64,000 nt of DNA from Steinernema hermaphroditum (GCA_030435675.1 CM059621.1:2666001-2730000); one strand, 5' to 3'. Counted from the stretch's first letter, positions 24,422-35,841 are shown. Notes: a model not told the origin generated them from the letters alone. Numbers and translations: made by a program.

Positions 24422-24912
24422 TCACACAGCAGTCGCGTAGCGATGACATGGAACAACCTGTGGAAACTGTGTATTGCGGCGAACAACGAAGCAGAACTTT
24501 GCTGTGAGAATTACAATACAAAAGAAAATCGTCAGATACACAGCGATGACTAGAATCTTGAGATATGCCAATAGATATGTGTATATTCCATTGTCCGCTG
24601 AAGTTAATTCGTAAAATAAAGGAAAAAAAGAAAATTACCTGTTGGCTCCATGGATTCGCAATATGTGAGTGCTGAAGGGAGGTTGAGATCAATTGAGCGG
24701 ATGCGGAACTGCCACACACAGGCGTGCAAATATTCACTGGTGATCACAAATGAGTTGTTTGCGCCTGCAGCAATTAGAGAGAACAAAGTTTAGGTTCCTG
24801 GTGTTAATGAAGACGTATATTACTAACAAAAACAACGGGTCTCTTCTGAGTAAAGGGTCCAGGAAGATATGCAAGAAAAGAGACCAGCAGTACGGTGAAG
24901 GGAGGGTTCCAT
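24422..24912 (-). CDS. Single-TM membrane protein with Cys-containing ectodomain (128 aa)
   Basis: Three exons, 24912-24828, 24764-24639 and 24597-24422, with both introns phase 1 (GTTAGT..CTGCAG, GTAATT..CTTCAG). A modestly hydrophobic N-terminus precedes an ectodomain of ~55 residues with several Cys and an NNS site. The last exon holds the TM segment (LAYLKILVIAVYLTIFFCIV) and a basic tail (FCFVVRRNTQFPQ). The final two exons are well supported by frame. The first exon rests on phase and ATG only. No family recognised. Confidence 0.6.
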
Positions 24913-25210
24913 AACTATCACCTATGTCATGCAGACAAAGACGAAGGGATATCGAAGCGCAGATGACGAAGTAATTGTAGGTAACATCTGATAACAGTTG
25001 AAGGTCCTGAACGGATCCAATAACAGTCGAAGATCCTTTTTGTGTCTAAACCAGAATAATATAACAACCAACGACCACTATTGTAATACTAACAACACAC
25101 ATTATCTCAGCTCCGGTAACCATGCGATTAGGCGCAGTTATTGTCGTTCGCACAGATAATATCCAAACAAAATCACCTGCTAATTACTTCCTGTTTCCCA
25201 ACCCTTCAAC

Positions 25211-25216
25211 TATAAA
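25211..25216 (+). promoter_or_regulatory. TATA-like box
   Basis: TATAAATACT lies 46 bp before the ATG at 25257, at a distance typical for a core promoter of a highly expressed secreted-protein gene. Confidence 0.45.
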
Positions 25217-25256
25217 TACTCCACCCCACAACAGCCCTATAACTCATCACTCAACG

Positions 25257-25877
25257 ATGTATATCCTCGCAGTTCTCCTCCTCGCTCTGCCCGCCACCCA
25301 GGCTCAGACTTCAATGGCTGCCTTCGCACACCAATACGTCACTAATTTCTTCACTCAAAGCGAAATTCTGAAAATTGAGACCGCCATTGCCAACCAAGTC
25401 TGTCAAGGAGCCACTGTTCAGCAGATCTTCGACAGTAAGTGTTAATATTTGTGTTCAACACTCGTTTCTCTTTCAGACTTCATCAATACAGTATCCCAGA
25501 ACATCGGTGGAATGACCGCTGTGAACGCCGCTGGAATTTTGAGCAAGCTTCAAAACGACCTTGGAGGTGACTTTACACCCATAAGGGGAGCGGCTGAGAC
25601 GAATGCCGTTACTCTATTCGACCCAATTGTGGCTGATGTAGGAATCAGCATCATCTATTGCAGTCAGTATCGTACGTAATTGTAGGTGTCCCAGTTTTGC
25701 GGTCAGGGAATCCCCGCTGTCATCGCCCAGTGGGACAACAACTACGCCAACAACCAATTCGTCCAGAGCTTCTTCGACACGATGAACCAGGCCGTCGTCA
25801 GCGTCAACCAGAATGACTGGTCCATCTGTCGCGCCGACCTTGAGCATGCGGTTTTCTTCTCCAACTGGGGATATTAA
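25257..25877 (+). CDS. Secreted helical protein (176 aa)
   Basis: Exons 25257-25434, 25477-25637 and 25686-25877 with introns of 42 and 48 bp agree in phase. The signal peptide MYILAVLLLALPATQAQ is followed by ~160 residues rich in Ala, Gln, Asn and amphipathic helices. Cys lie at three spaced positions (QVCQG, QFCGQ, SICRA), and the C-terminus is aromatic (FFSNWGY). The second intron was set at GAT|GTAGGA..TTGTAG because it gives a normal 48-bp size and keeps frame. Reading through would bring a stop. Strong GC-rich third positions suggest high expression. I do not recognise the family. An extracellular or excreted protein is inferred. Confidence 0.82.
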
Positions 25878-26344
25878 CTGCCGGTTGGTGCATCCGAGTG
25901 AGACGGTTGATCAATTTCACCGACGTTGAAATAAACGTCTTGCAATATAGTCGTGAACTATGTACACAAAACACGGTTCCTTCTTTGGCTAGGCTATGGG
26001 ACTAGTTGGGATCAAGAATCGATCTCTTCAAATGAGATGAAAGAGTTGCTAGTATGCCCAGTTGGAGAAGAAGACCGCTTGAACAAGGTAATTGCAGCAA
26101 ATTCTCCAGCTGTAGACGAGCTGGTCACTAGCGTAATGGTCGGCCTCATCTCGCATTCCGTTTGTACCGCCTAAAAGAACACGGCACCGTTTGCTCGTTT
26201 CTCAATATGTGATAGGAAGCAAAGTACGCATGACATTTTTACATTGCCCGAGTTCTGGTTCTGACAAGTCTGAGTGACATTTAGGGTCTTAAAATGTTAG
26301 GTTGTCAATAATAATCCCGTTTGACATCCATAATACCCTGCATC
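25878..26344. other. No confident gene
   Basis: A short frame at 25953-26174 has no start context or family signature. An AATAAA at 25930 probably ends the 25257 gene. Confidence 0.35.
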
Positions 26345-26805
26345 ATGGGAATAGCTGGGTTCGTATTCCATGTACAAACACTACACACTTGTATAAATAG
26401 CATTTTTCTCATGTCCTTAGCACAAATTGAAAATATGAATGATAAACGCTCATGCGCAAACAACCTAAAGTTAATTAGTTTCCATTCATACAATAGTCAG
26501 GCTCGTTTATTATCGGCTCGTTACTCCGATTACGACATGTACGTGCTTACCCACCACCCAATAGTTTCAAGTGGTATGTCATATTTTAGGATTCGGAATT
26601 TACAAACACTTTAGGTAACCCCATGGAGACCATCTTCATCGTCCTGTTTGTGCTCACTCTCACCATGCTCTCGGCGTTCGCAATGGTCTTCATGTGTTCT
26701 CAATTGGCGTCCATAACGAGAAAGATCATGCTGTTGGAAGAGTTTGTCGATCGACATAATCTGATAAGGCAATCGACCTCGGATGACATTGGAGAGTTTG
26801 TGTGA
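26345..26805 (+). CDS. Type I single-TM membrane protein (139 aa)
   Basis: Exons 26345-26573 and 26615-26805 join at phase 1 over a 41-bp intron (GTATGT..CTTTAG). A hydrophobic N-terminus with Cys precedes a ~45-residue polar ectodomain (NMNDKRSCANN...). Exon 2 begins at the juxtamembrane GNPMET and supplies the TM segment IFIVLFVLTLTMLSAFAMVF. The ~35-residue cytoplasmic tail is basic, then acidic (RKIMLLEEFVDRHN, DDIGEFV). If the intron is not used, an internal ATG at 26623 would give a 60-residue form. Same plan as other members of the cluster. Confidence 0.6.
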
Positions 26806-27184
26806 AGAAGATGCAAGTGGTTATAATTGTATGTATAGTGAGCAGGTATTCTTCTTGTAAAAGATAGATTGCGAGACAATGTCCACAGCAAGGCACTGCA
26901 TCTACATGGGGCTGCGCGCAAGCAATCCAAGATTTGACTCAGCAGAAACGGCTTAGAAACAACCCACATTTTGGACGTCGATGGCATGCAAACCCTAACC
27001 GTTTGTGACACCAGAGGTGACACGTCACTCTTTCAGACGATATGTCAGCTTAATCGAATCAACGGTTCATAAAATAGTGGGAGTGCCAGTCAACTACCTA
27101 TTGTAAATGTTGTTCTATAGGATGTAGATGGATATATTGCATTAATATTCAAATCGTTTTCATAACAACTTATCATGCGTTAGT
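26806..27184. other. No gene seen
   Basis: Between two convergent small membrane-protein genes. No signature seen. Confidence 0.35.
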
Positions 27185-27854
27185 TTATACAACAGAAGGT
27201 TTCGATGTTTCTACCTTTTCTTCAGGATACGGCCCATCGTAGAGGAGAACGAAGCACAGTGATGCAAAGAGGAGGCCAATGCAAAAGAGAATAATAAGAA
27301 ACAGAAAGGCGAGAAGGATAACTGGAAGGGGTATTGTCAGACCGTATGATACGGGCATGTGGTCTAAAGCAGGTTAAACTTAAAATGCAGGTACAAACAT
27401 CGTTTCCTACCGTTTCCTAACGCCTCGGCAAGGTAGTTTCGCATAACCTCAGCACTCACACGATGAGGAGAAAAAAATGGGGAACTGTTTGAATAATAAT
27501 GAAGTCAAAACAGTTAATCGGACTTGCGAATACGCGAAGCGTTCATGAGAAAAATTCGGAAGATAAACAGGAGTTCGTTCACACAACGTTTCGGCTATAA
27601 TTAACCTCTATCGTGACTTTACCTACCAAAGCCGTTGTGTGATTCAGTATTGACATTAATACACAACCACTGGTAGAGTTATTCAAGGTCGAACGAGGAC
27701 CATCACATTTTATCTGTCTTCTCTTCTTGAACTTATCACGTCTGTTGCATAATATTTGTGTTTTTATATGGGTCGCTGTTCCGGAAGAAGAAGAACGCAC
27801 AAAAGAAACTATGGGAATAGAACGTATTATCAATATACAGCAAAATATATGCAT
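27185..27854 (-). CDS. Type I single-TM membrane protein (174 aa)
   Basis: Exons 27854-27583, 27484-27411 and 27363-27185 fit phases 2 and 1. The signal peptide MHIFCCILIIRSIPIVSF leads into an ectodomain of ~95 residues with four Cys, basic KKRR and glycosylation sites (NNST, NHT, NYS). The third exon starts next to the membrane (DHMPVSYG) and encodes the TM segment LPVILLAFLFLIILFCIGLL and an acidic tail ending KPSVV. The 98-bp first intron (GTGAAC..AAACAG) is the least certain. No family recognised. Confidence 0.58.
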
Positions 27855-28650
27855 GAAGTGCACAGAATATGCTAGGAAATGCCGTTCATATGTGATGTGA
27901 ATGCGCTATTCGGGGTAGTATGCAGGTGGTAATCATAGACGTTCGATTTTTACTAATGGCCGGTGGGAAAGTGTTGAGACTAATAAACTAACAATAAACT
28001 AACTGACAAACAATTAAGATGTGCGGTTCGTGATCCACAAGGCCGCTTGCGGACCAGTCTCACATGTGGTGGTGTGGATAGACTCTATTTCATTCAACAA
28101 CATGCATGTAGGTTGATATGTACGTCTGAGTCCGGCGATAAAAAAACAATATCTGACACCAATTAACAACAACACGTACATTTTCCCACTTTGGATACTC
28201 ATAGTACATTTTGTTATGGTAAGAATGGCTTCCTTGCGGCTAGGGTTCGGAAAGCACGGTCGGTTGTCTGGTCACATCAATGTGTAAGACTGACTCTGGA
28301 GCGATTCGGAATGATTTGGTTTGAAGTGGAAAGCAAATACGCAACTTACTGATGGGTTTGAGTTTTGATTTTGTGATCGTCAACAAAGTTTTGAGTTTTC
28401 AGTTTTGACATTCGAGTTTTGAGTTTCTTACAGTCCTGGTTAGTTCCAGGGCAGACGAGACTTTTCAACTTGGAGACTCGAGAAAGAAAAAATCCTCGGC
28501 CCTCGAGACATCCAGTCGCAAGACTTTCACAGCTCAGGCGCTGCCACAGTGTTCCTGAACGGTCACCGATATTTCGTTCAACATTGCGATAATAGAACCA
28601 AGGATGATAACACGTTCCGAACTATGATGTTGCCGGTTTCAGGCAACAGT
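27855..28650. other. Mostly empty; one weak frame
   Basis: A minus frame at 28202-28014 starts MSIQSGKMYVLLLIGVRYCF, which is signal-like, and has three Cys, but no TM exon can be joined to it. 28355-28430 is a run of GAGTTTT-like short repeats. Confidence 0.3.
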
Positions 28651-29012
28651 TTATTTGTCAAAACAAAACAGTATAGCCACAAGAAACACACAAAACACCA
28701 AATACAGAGAGACGAACATGTCGAAAATGACTGGGTTGCAGATAGCAGGAGCAGTTATGTTCCGGTTGTCTAGAGTAGGAACTCCTGAAATGATCAGATT
28801 GACACATACGTAAGGCATGTATTTAGGTGCGTAAAGGCTTTAACATTTGTGAAAGACGGATGATTTGCATGGCCGAACTTACCACGCTGGAAGAAGTAAA
28901 ATCGCGAGACATGGTAGTGCATACATAATACGTTTGTTATGCACAGACCGAAAAAAGCTAGTTTGGTTAGCATTGTCAAATTTTTAAAAACGAGTGTTTT
29001 GCTGATACTCAT
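28651..29012 (-). CDS. Small type I membrane protein (87 aa)
   Basis: Exons 29012-28883 and 28784-28651 join at phase 1 over a 98-bp intron (GTAAGT..TTTCAG). A signal peptide (LTKLAFFGLCITNVLC, after an N-terminal extension that may not be used if the inner ATG starts) precedes a ~35-residue ectodomain with an NIT site and Cys. The TM segment MFVSLYLVFCVFLVAILFCF is followed by only DK. Like the protein at 21489 it lacks a cytoplasmic tail. Confidence 0.68.
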
Positions 29013-29624
29013 TTATGTGTGGACAAGGAAGCAAAAACAAGGAAGCGCCCCGCCATCCTTGAGTTGTTTTGATAGGAAGTCGTGCTAACAAGCGGAAAGA
29101 GCAAAGATTCCATACGTGGCTAAAAGCTTGCTGACTACTTGTTTAATGAGATCGTGAGGGTTCGTTAATGTCATATAAGTCTCTCATAGAAGGAGTACGA
29201 ATTCCACTTATTTTTGAAAATTATTCGGGCATCACCGAAATTCTCTACAGGCTTCTGGCTCGTCGTGTGTGTGCAGGAGATCAAATTATTCTTCTCCTCT
29301 TTCAGGCTTACCAGTGCGATTGTCCGGGCCTGTCCTGGCCTGGTTGCTGGCCACTTGGGGAAGGAATTAACAGCAGCATTGTGTCACACCATTAATGACC
29401 TCCCGTACAAAATTATGTATAACAATTGCTACTTACCTTTAGTCTCATAGGGTTAAACTGACAAAAAGCTCACCATTTTTACCGTGTGCTCCCACATCGA
29501 CATCCATTAGTGAGCGAGCGCACTTTTGGAGCTCCTTGGGCAGTGACTTTTTCGAACGAGCGACCCTGGTGTCGAAACTAATTGCATAGTAAATTTATCC
29601 ACACATTGAAAAAGACAAACTCTT
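29013..29624. other. No confident gene
   Basis: Frames at 29168-29450 have no continuous hydrophobic or signal feature that splices sensibly. Confidence 0.3.
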
Positions 29625-30100
29625 TCAATCGGTATAGTATGTGCCAGATGAAACGTCGATACATTGCTCTTCGGACGAAGGAGCCCGCTGAAGAGGCCTG
29701 TTAGGATTATTATTGCGAATAACGGGAAAACACATCTTCATGACGAGCACTCCAATGCAGAGAAATGCGGAAACGCACAGGCAGAGAAGAAGGTATTCCG
29801 TTACGAAGACAAAGAATTCGTGCATGGCTGAATTGAGTTGAATCCAAAGACAATTAACAGAATGTCAACCCACCGCAGTTCACGCCTAACGTGCAATGGT
29901 CATTAACTCGCGTACGTCGTCACGCATTGATCGAATATTAGCGTCGAATGAAAGTTGATATCCACATTGGAGTTGTTATTCATGCAGCCATTTCGAACAA
30001 ACACCCACTTCGCTGTCAACAACAAGACCTCTTCTCATGAATCCGCCTAATTGAGCCGCGACCGGCGCAAACAAAAACACTAACGAATTCTGAACGTCAT
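29625..30100 (-). pseudogene. Single-TM membrane protein gene with a frameshift
   Basis: The terminal exon 29827-29625 is clean: TM segment EYLLLCLCVSAFLCIGVLVM, then a tail with NNNPNRPLQRAPSSEEQ. Its acceptor is phase 1, as in sister genes. The upstream exon 30012-29874 reads an ectodomain-like stretch (VRNGCMNNNSNVDINFHS..) and, nearer the donor, NDHCTLGVNC in another frame. One missing base at ~29900-29925 separates them. A 16-bp first exon at 30100-30085 fits in phase but lacks a signal peptide. Either the gene is broken or the assembly has one base error. Confidence 0.5.
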
Positions 30101-30839
30101 TTTTCCAAACACACAAACGAGAATAAGATAAGTGATTAATGCGAGAACAAGGACATCCTTGTAAAAGCTTTTTAAATATGTGGTTAGATCACACATAATT
30201 AATACGTGTCACCCGGAGCTGTAGAAATGAGCTTCCTAAAGGATTATGTATTAAATAGGCCATTAGTCCCTTATGGAGCGGATGATACATAGTGGAATTC
30301 AAACGAGGCAGCTGAGTGTCATGGTGAGGTCAAGCTTCAACGCTTTCAATGTACTAAAGACGCGTTGATGAGGGACCCAGTTGAAGTGAAACGATTTGGC
30401 TGCGATGTGGTGAATTGGATAAAAATTTTCTAACCAAGCTCTATTTACTCCACCACCCATTACTCAATCGATCACACTCTTTTAAGACACCTCATTCACT
30501 GCCCATATATGGCTAGCTCTATCTCATTGGTGTTCAACAACGAAGACACAATGAAGACATTGATCGCACTGTCTGATTCCTGTTCGTTATCCATACAGTA
30601 CGAGCTGTTCTAACTTGCACGTATCCACAAGCTGCTGGCTCAGTTCGATCGCTTTTTCTTGGAGCTCCTCTATAAGACTAAAACACATCAAGCCGTCCCA
30701 TGAACATACCCAGTCGATCCAATCCTTGCTTGTGGTATCTCAGAGCACAGCTAAATCATATTCGCGAATAACGACATCACAGGAATTCGCTCAGTTTACA
30801 ACGAAGAGGTCGAATATAGGACCAAAACGTTTTTCGGCT

Positions 30840-30930
30840 CCAAACCTCGGATTTATTTACGAGCGCGGCATCCGACTTCTGCCGGCAAAATGGATCAAAA
30901 TTGTAGAAATCATTGTTGAATACCTCCAGT
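30840..30930 (+). pseudogene. Possible mariner/Tc1 transposase C-terminal relic
   Basis: One frame reads GFIYERGIRLLPAKWIKIVE and then IIVEYLQ, similar to the mariner ending 'Y.RGI..LP.RW.KVI...GEYF'. The upstream frame is weak and no catalytic residues are seen. Confidence 0.35.
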
Positions 30931-31039
30931 GGCATGCTTGGTAGGTAAATCGACAATAGGTCCCACTTTCAATGTGTCAACGCACTATTTTATCGGATTT
31001 TCATAGGTCAAATTATCAGTAACTTTTATGGTCGGAATT

Positions 31040-31360
31040 TGCTTGGCGGCGAGTGAAGTGGCACTTTTCAGCGCGGCGCTGACGTCACTTGGAGAAATGA
31101 TCACTTCTAGAAACACGAAGGGCGAGCTCTGTAGTCGTGATGGCTTTGGCAAACCCCGGCTCGTCTTAGGCTACGTCTTAAAGTCGTGCTTATAGTTAGA
31201 GTCTGCGGATTTAACGACAGCCCTAAGGGCGAGCCTTGTAGTCGATTTTCGTGGCGATTTTTGAGTAGTTATTTTATCGGTGGAATCACGATTACATCAT
31301 GTTGTCGGGCGGACAGTGGTGACGGCCTTCTTGGCGAGACCGTGGGACTATATCAAGCAC
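31040..31360 (+). repeat. Repeat family R1, diverged copy
   Basis: Shares GTCGGGCGG...TGACGG.CTTCTTGGCGAGAC with the copies at 48629 and 50728. The left part is diverged beyond confident alignment. Confidence 0.45.
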
Positions 31361-31538
31361 TACAGTGCATCATAAAAACCTGCGCTGCTTTTTCATTTAT
31401 TCAGTTATAAACCGTGGATTACACTAAAAAATAAACACGTGATAAACAAAAAACGACTTTATTCGGTGTTTGTCAAGTAGAGTGCTTGTGAGAAACAAAT
31501 AGCATAACATGAAATCAAATACGCAATCTACTGCATAA

Positions 31539-31832
31539 CTAAACAATAGCTGGGTCTTCAACTTGTGCTACGTGACGGTTTGGCCGGTTGCACACAATCA
31601 CACAACACAATTTCAAGAAGAGAGCTGCAATGCCCAGAAATGTCACAAAGTACAACCCGAAAAGGAAGTGTTGTTGATTTATCGGCTGCAGTCCATAAAA
31701 GCGGTGAATTCCTTAAATTTGTAACCGTTGAGAGCATACCCATGTCTATCTTTACTTACCATTTTCGTCCATATCAATAAAAGTTTCAAGCAAAAACTTA
31801 TTTCGGCGTTCACCGACCACAATCACCTCCAT
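31539..31832 (-). CDS. Single-TM membrane protein (81 aa)
   Basis: Exons 31832-31760 and 31711-31539 join at phase 1 over a 48-bp intron (GTAAGT..TTTAAG). The N-terminal ~24 residues (MEVIVVGERRNKFLLETFID..) are polar. The second exon gives the TM segment LFGLYFVTFLGIAALFLKLC and a tail with CNRPNRHVAQVEDPAIV. No signal peptide is visible, so an upstream exon may be missing. Phase-1 junction as in sister genes. Confidence 0.55.
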
Positions 31833-32699
31833 GAGAAACAATGAGCTTTTTTTGGTAAAGCCAAGGAGGAGCCTGTGGGCTTAGGCTAATTGGGCAAACC
31901 AAATTACTGTTGTGTTTTTGTTGCAATTAAGGACACGCTAAATCCACACTAATAACTCCCAGGAGCCGCTGTTGATGAAAACAAGGAAACACATGTAATG
32001 CAAAGATCAGCAATTCTCAGTTGTGGACTAAACCTACAACTGAATCCTGACAAAAGTTGTCATTAACTGCGGATGATCGGGATGAACCCCGGAAACCTTT
32101 GTGTGTATTGCGAAATGAACCGAAGTGGAAGAATAAGAAAGGTGAATGTTACATGACAGAGCAGTGGTTGTTGGCCGTCGTTGTTGATGCAACGATTCCG
32201 CTTCAAGTCATGGAGCACTAGAGATTCTTTTTTATAAATGTCGTCACCACACCTCCACTCGTGACACTAATGACGTGTGGATTCAGGGTCCGGCCGAAGT
32301 TTGGACCTCCCGCCGATAATGGATTCTGTGCCTGCCTTGATTCAGTCACCTCTTCAGCGGTCTGGTCTTTCGGCTTTCGCTTAGCCTCCGTCACCAACCC
32401 TGATCAAAAGAAGCAATTACGATCTTTATATTTGATATTTATCTTTACTATATTATATAAGATGAATTTGAAAGAATCAATAATCTGTTTTTAGGCACTG
32501 GCAGACGTCCACTGAAGGATAAACATTGCTCCTTCTAAACCGCAGATCAGCAAATTTTCGTACATCACAGGATTTTCGGAAGCGCCTTCCAGTTAGCCCA
32601 GAGGACTGTGCTAACAACAACTCCACTTTTTGATTTTTAAAACTTTTTACAATAGTTTTCAGAAAATTTCATCAAATTTGGTATGCAGTTACAGAGTGA
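31833..32699. other. No gene seen
   Basis: Open frames are short and none fits a splice chain. Confidence 0.35.
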
Positions 32700-33110
32700 G
32701 GCATTAATATTGTCAGCCGGCCAACATTTCGAAAGATGATCGGCATAGAACCGCTGCGAAATGCCCTGAATCGCCGTGAACATCTTGCGAAAGGCTCTCA
32801 CCGCACCGTCACCGTCCAACAAAACCGTTTCCCATAGTGCATCATGGTTTGGGCTGGGATTTCTGGACCGGGGAAACGGAGTTCGTGTTCTTCGAAGTCA
32901 TGGGAAAAGTGAGAACTGCCGGAAATTGGTTCTGGACGGTGTGTTGAAGCGTTGATGGCCAAAAATCTGCCCCTCAACATCACATGGACGTTACAGCAAG
33001 GCTGGGTGTTTGGAAGGAAACCATGCCGTCATCGTGAGAATCCTGAAGAACTTTTGGGAAGGTCTCGACGCGTACATCACTACTTATTGTGAAATTCTGC
33101 CCTTCCATAC
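32700..33110 (+). pseudogene. Decayed mariner/Tc1-type transposase
   Basis: Fragments in different frames follow the transposase order: IMVWAGISGPGK, then TEFVFFE, KLVLDGVLKR, MAKNLPLNITWT and a W..GR.P..H stretch. The central frame is broken by at least two shifts and a stop, so it is inactive. Confidence 0.6.
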
Positions 33111-33154
33111 TAGACCCAACAAAATAATTATTATACGCTTCATTAACCACAAAA

Positions 33155-33506
33155 TCATAACAAGGTCTGTTCGGTATCACAGTGTATGAAGAACGGAGGT
33201 AAAGGGCGGTACGAGCACAGTCTTCGTCGATTCATCATAAACCACAACGCAGCAAGAAGTGCTGCTATGCAAAGTAAAACCATGAAGAAGACAACGATGA
33301 GTGTTAGCGTACCATCGTTGAGACGAGACTTTTGAAAATCCGAGGTAGGATCTATAAAGAAATAAGAATGAAAGTGGTCGTTGAAAGGCGCGTAACCTCG
33401 AGTAAGAAACTCGTCATTTAAGTGAATGTACATCATTGGCGGATGAGGGCTCCCGTCGGCGAAGACGATAAAAACAAACAGCCGCGTAAGTCGCGTTTTC
33501 ACGTGG
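33155..33506 (-). CDS. Single-TM membrane protein, 5' end unresolved
   Basis: An exon entering at 33506 (after GCTTTCCAG) encodes a hydrophobic stretch RLFVFIVFADG, then a short ectodomain. The TM segment TLIVVFFMVLLCIAALLAALWF and a basic tail (NRRRLCSYRPLPP) complete it. A 45-bp GT..ATAG intron (33396-33352, phase 1) is in frame without stops, so both spliced (~100 aa) and unspliced forms are possible. No ATG opens the frame, so an upstream exon or trans-spliced non-ATG arrangement is missing. Member of the small membrane-protein cluster. Confidence 0.5.
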
Positions 33507-33586
33507 CTGGAAAGCTTTTATCGTAATTGAAATGACGAAACAGCAAACTTGCCATGTGGAACATGTTGGCAATTCTATGTATGCTC

Positions 33587-33915
33587 TCAGAAATGTAGGA
33601 ATAAGAAGTACACACCGAGCACCACAGCGCTCATGAGTAACCGTTCCGAATGTGCGAATCGCTGCCACCTCATGTGAAACACCACGATGAACATTACAGC
33701 CAGGGCCGAGATGAGCAGCGTTATGCCGATGGAAAAATATGGAATCACCATGGCAGTGTCCATCTCCCTGTAGAAGAGTGCGTTTGAGAAAAATGAGGAG
33801 CCGACGATAAACAGAAGTGCTCCGATGCGCGGATTTGCCGCTGGGGATCTATCGGCTTAGCGGGTGACATCGCGCCGCGGCGTTAAGAAACGGCCACCTT
33901 CGGTGCGAGCGACAT
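33587..33915 (-). pseudogene. Three-TM protein gene with a frameshift
   Basis: Exon 1 33915-33898 (MSLAPK) and exon 2 from 33855 join over a 42-bp intron and begin PIDPQRQIR. The frame then shifts by two bases at about 33826-33832 (CGCGC) and continues as IGALLFIVGSSFFSNALFYR, MVIPYFSIGITLLISALAVM.. and LLMSAVVLGVYFLFLHF, giving three TM helices. With the shift repaired it would be ~95 residues of conserved appearance. I cannot name the family with confidence. A dinucleotide insertion in a GC run, natural or technical, is the simplest reading. Confidence 0.6.
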
Positions 33916-35841
33916 TTTAGTCATGAGCTAATTAGTGTATGATGAACAGAGTGTATAATGCACTTATTTTTGAAGTGTTTTTGTGAAATACGGGACAGAG
34001 GCAGAATTGTTTTCGAAGGTCGAACACGGCGGAGCCAGTGTTAGGGCGCCCTATCGTCCAGTCCTATCCAGAAAGGAAGTGCTGAGCGTGATAGTAAGCC
34101 GCTCATGGAAAAGAACACAAACGAATATTAAGGACGGTGCTTTCCGGTGGCTCGCGATGATTATCAATCGTTATTTGCCGCTAGGGTTCAATCTTACGGA
34201 GCATACAGCTTTCTGTTCTTTGTTATTGTTGTTTTTGTCAATGTCCGTAAACTGTTGCTTTGTATAGCTTACAGATAGATGATTTCTAGATAATAGACCT
34301 TGATATAACTATAAGGCAGATTCAAGTTTTCAGGCTATGCTCTATTTTTCTTTGTACTTTAGCTCATCTGAGTCATATGAAAGCGACAAAAACTGAAATC
34401 CACCTTAATGCATATACTGCATATGGACTACTAGAACTATCTAAACTTCAGATTACAGTTGGGATCTAGGCATAAGCTTCCGTACAACGCAGAGGATGAC
34501 CGTTGGACATGTTGGCGGTGACGACAGCTCTGTTTGTGAATCGCTGAACTTCATTGCAGTTTGGGCGCGCCGTCTAACAAGAGTCAATCGTTCAAAAATC
34601 AGTTTATTTTTACATCAGCGTCTAAGTAAATCGGAATCAGGTGACGTAGGTCAGTAGGTCCGCAAAAAATGAATTTCAAACAAAAAAAGACAAATATCCA
34701 GGAAACAGGAAAGGATATGAAAATCATTTTCATGGATTGGAAAGGAAGAAGGTCGGCTCAGTATTTAACGGAAGAGGGAAGCACAACACATTAATGAATA
34801 GCCACGAAATTACACAATACTGTATCCATAACAACACCGTAATTAGGAATATGTTCGTTCAGGCTTGTTCGAGAAAATAGCTACAGCGGAAAAAAAAACA
34901 TAGGCGAACTTCAACATGAAATGTGAAGGGGGCAAACGGAAGCCGTAGTTCCATCACTGATAGCAGGGTGTTTGACGACAGGAATGTGTGAGAAGTCATC
35001 ATGAAGCTCGCCGACGCTCTGATGACACCACCACTGCTTTCGGAACAAGGACCCATCCCTCCGAAGAAAATGCGAGCTTCGAAGCAGTCCCTTTGCCGCA
35101 AAAATCCGAGAAGGAGAAGTTCGGCCGTCGCCTCTAGTGGTTTGGCGATTCTCACATGCTATAGCGCGCCGCCACCGACAGGTTAGACACGAATAGAGCC
35201 GGCTGCAAGAGACATCCTTTATTTTCTTTCTTAATGTGGCCCCACGAGTAATACCTTTGATTCATGAAAGAAGGTTATATTTACCCCTCAACTTGAACGT
35301 GGAAGTACATGCTACTGTAATGTCTATGTTTTGCAAAATATAAATATTCAAAGATTGTGAGCTAGGCCTACGGAGAGCATAGAAAAGCAATTTCTTTCCT
35401 GAAGATCTTCGACATTAGATGTACACTGGTCAACAAATGGTTCTATGATTTAATGTGGGTCAGCAGATTTGGCATCATAAATAATATCTCAAGTGATTCG
35501 TTGTGCTGTTTAAAATAGGCACAGATGGAACTGCGTCGGATAATCTGAACAATATGGATATTTTCAGAATACCCATCCAATTTGTTGTATCAAAAGGTTC
35601 GAGTGGAGCGAAGGGCCTATCAATATCATAGTCCAGCGTAGTGTTCGAGCTTCACTATAAAAGGAAGGAATGTCAAAAACAAAGTTGGACAGCAGTTGGC
35701 GCCTTTTGACCCTTCCAGGAAATAGCACTGCCATATCCACTGGCAATGGAAAGCCGATGACGATGTTTCCCGCATCTCAATGGATTCGAGATACTGTTGA
35801 AGATTTATTAAACAAAACACCTCAAAATGCGCTCAACAACA
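33916..35841. other. Intergenic, repeat relic inside
   Basis: An R2 repeat copy lies at about 34940-35165. Other open frames, for example 33983-34267 and 34859-35155, have no start or family support. Confidence 0.35.
34940..35165 (-). repeat. Repeat family R2, copy
   Basis: Shares GTGAGAAGTCA.C.TGAAGCTCGCCGAC.CTCT with 57900-57950. The remainder (TCGGAACAAGGACC..) is diverged. Confidence 0.5.

Larger units (their letters stand above)
30101..31538. other. Intergenic with transposon debris
   Basis: Holds a mariner-like C-terminal relic (~30840-30930) and an R1 repeat copy (~31040-31360). No intact gene seen. Confidence 0.4.
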
